DNA of 64,000 nucleotides. Source: Pyropia yezoensis (lineage: Eukaryota; Rhodophyta; Bangiophyceae; Bangiales; Bangiaceae). A program made the translations under genes and the position numbers. The number at the start of each line of letters is the position of its first letter. Positions within the stretch are counted from its first letter, which is position 1. The DNA lies in assembly GCA_009829735.1 (NCBI GenBank), contig CM020618.1, forward strand, positions 30,418,894 through 30,482,893, read 5' to 3'. Shown in pieces: positions 62,950-64,000 of this stretch. The notes beneath the pieces are model-generated. The model searched no databases. It was given only the letters and a program-made list of their open reading frames with translations, and had not been told where the DNA came from.

Positions 62950-64000
62950 ATGGCTAGCTCGGACCCCCCGTCGTCCGGGGAGTACACGGGTGACGCACGT
63001 ACTTCAGTGCCTTCGAATACTGGTGAGACACAGGTGGGTTTACCTGGGGTCGCAGAGGGACTGGAGGTCCCTCAAGCCAGCAGGACTGGAAGTACGGGCG
63101 GGCAACAGGCCACCCCGACTCAGTCGGGAGTTCACTCGGGTGACACTTCTGATGTGGGTGGGCCGAAGTCTGGCCACCGTGTGGTATACTCAACGGGAAC
63201 GTCCCAAGGGGTGAGGACTGTCCCCGCGGGTTCCACTCGGGTTGGAGCCAACTTTGGCTTGGAGTCGTCGCCAACTAGGCTTTCGGAGGACGGTGGACCT
63301 CCGTTGGTCGGCGATGGGCTCGCGCCCATGCCCCCGGTTGAGACCCCTGAGGAACGTGGTTACCCCTCAGGTGGACTCCCGGAGGCGGACCGAGACTCAA
63401 CTGGAGTCTTCAATCCACTCCTCGCGGAAACTGTCCGTCGGGAGGCGACCAATGTGTTGCGGCAGACTTTGCCGGACCTGGTGGTCACGATGACGAATAC
63501 TATTCTGAATCAGATTGTGGCGAGTTTGCCAGATGGCCTTAATGTCCAGACCAGATTGGGGCTTTCGAGCCCACAGGCGCAGGGGGAATCTCTCCTGACG
63601 CCTACCTCGGGTCGCCCCGAACTGGGGGCGACACCTGTGACTCCCAACGAGGGAGCCACACCATACGCGGTGGGGCGTACGCCCTTCACGGGGGAGTTCC
63701 CCTCGGAAACGCCGGCGGCTACACCAAGCGCGCCGCGCCGGACTACAGGCACTGAGAGTGAACTTACCCCAGTGCCACAGCGGCTGTTCCCTCAACGTAA
63801 GGTGCCGCCCAAGATTCAAGTAGCCAACCCGGTCTACCAGCGGATCTTTGACTGTGAGACCTACGCCCTCCACAACAAGTCGGTGGCGTATGGTCCTGAC
63901 CAGGCCCAAGCTATGGGCCGTGCCAAGAAGAATGCACTTCATTCTTTTGGGCACAGAGCGGAGTGGGATGGAACTCCCCCCCTCCGTGTCTTTGAGTTCC
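62950..64000 (+). CDS. gag: gag of element 3, partial
   Basis: ATG at 62950 (MASSDPPSSGEYTG) and an open frame to the window edge, about 350 codons. The N-terminal half is Gly/Pro/Thr-rich. A helical region follows (REATNVLRQTLPDLVVTM, TNTILNQIVASLPDG). Near the end the motif IFDCETYALHNKSVAYG and GRAKKNALHSFGH aligns with DYRTYRLRNKKSTYG and ARNIKHSFAGY of element 1 gag, just ahead of the capsid. No break is seen. Confidence 0.85.
   Translation, partial: MASSDPPSSGEYTGDARTSVPSNTGETQVGLPGVAEGLEVPQASRTGSTGGQQATPTQSGVHSGDTSDVGGPKSGHRVVYSTGTSQGVRTVPAGSTRVGANFGLESSPTRLSEDGGPPLVGDGLAPMPPVETPEERGYPSGGLPEADRDSTGVFNPLLAETVRREATNVLRQTLPDLVVTMTNTILNQIVASLPDGLNVQTRLGLSSPQAQGESLLTPTSGRPELGATPVTPNEGATPYAVGRTPFTGEFPSETPAATPSAPRRTTGTESELTPVPQRLFPQRKVPPKIQVANPVYQRIFDCETYALHNKSVAYGPDQAQAMGRAKKNALHSFGHRAEWDGTPPLRVFEF

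Larger units (their letters stand above)
62362..64000 (+). mobile_element. LTR element 3, 5' part, runs off right edge
   Basis: 5' LTR, primer-binding site and gag on the plus strand, inserted into element O. Its gag is related to that of elements 1 and 2 and closest in the pre-capsid motif to element 2. The remaining body lies outside the window. Confidence 0.85.

Overview
The window is very GC-rich eukaryotic nuclear DNA with long Ala/Gly/Pro-rich reading frames, many poly-G/poly-C tracts, few and short GT-AG introns, and heavy LTR-retrotransposon load. This fits a red alga of the Porphyra/Pyropia (Bangiales) type. That assignment is inference from style, not from a marker gene.

Layout. 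1-7.9 kb: the 5' part of an acidic protein gene running off the left edge (minus strand), a 31-bp minisatellite (1.63-2.48 kb), and weak or broken gene-like stretches. 7.9-18.0 kb: a complete Ty3/gypsy LTR element (element 1, plus strand) with TG...CA LTRs and a near-perfect 5-bp target duplication, inserted in or next to a short host coiled-coil reading frame. 18.4-26.8 kb: a broken PPR-like gene, a ~3 kb AT-richer block bounded by perfect 14-bp inverted repeats, and a broken minus-strand gene. 27.6-46.3 kb: the host gene block, with a triple-KH RNA-binding protein (minus), a CCDC25 orthologue with three exons (minus), a PP2C-type phosphatase (plus), a likely complex I subunit resembling NDUFB8 (minus), a TPR protein (plus) and a two-exon type I membrane protein (plus). 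47.7-64 kb: nested retroelements. An element of the same family as element 1 (element O, minus strand, truncated LTR) was entered by element 2 (48,994-58,719, minus strand, perfect GTCCC target duplication) and by element 3 (from 62,362, plus strand, running off the right edge).

The main observation concerns the retroelements. Elements 1, O and 2 each carry, between the end of pol and the 3' LTR, a long ORF on the strand opposite gag-pol. The three ORFs have nearly the same length (586, about 591 and 596 codons). Those of elements 1 and O are clearly homologous, and that of element 2 looks like a remote homologue although its element is from a different lineage. None has a signal peptide or membrane segment, so they are not envelope genes, and I recognise no known domain. 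Element 2 also has a canonical -1 frameshift heptamer exactly at its gag stop. Element 1 instead has gag and protease in one frame separated by UGA-CGG.

Many single-base frame breaks sit in or near short homopolymers, so residual assembly indels cannot be excluded for the broken genes.
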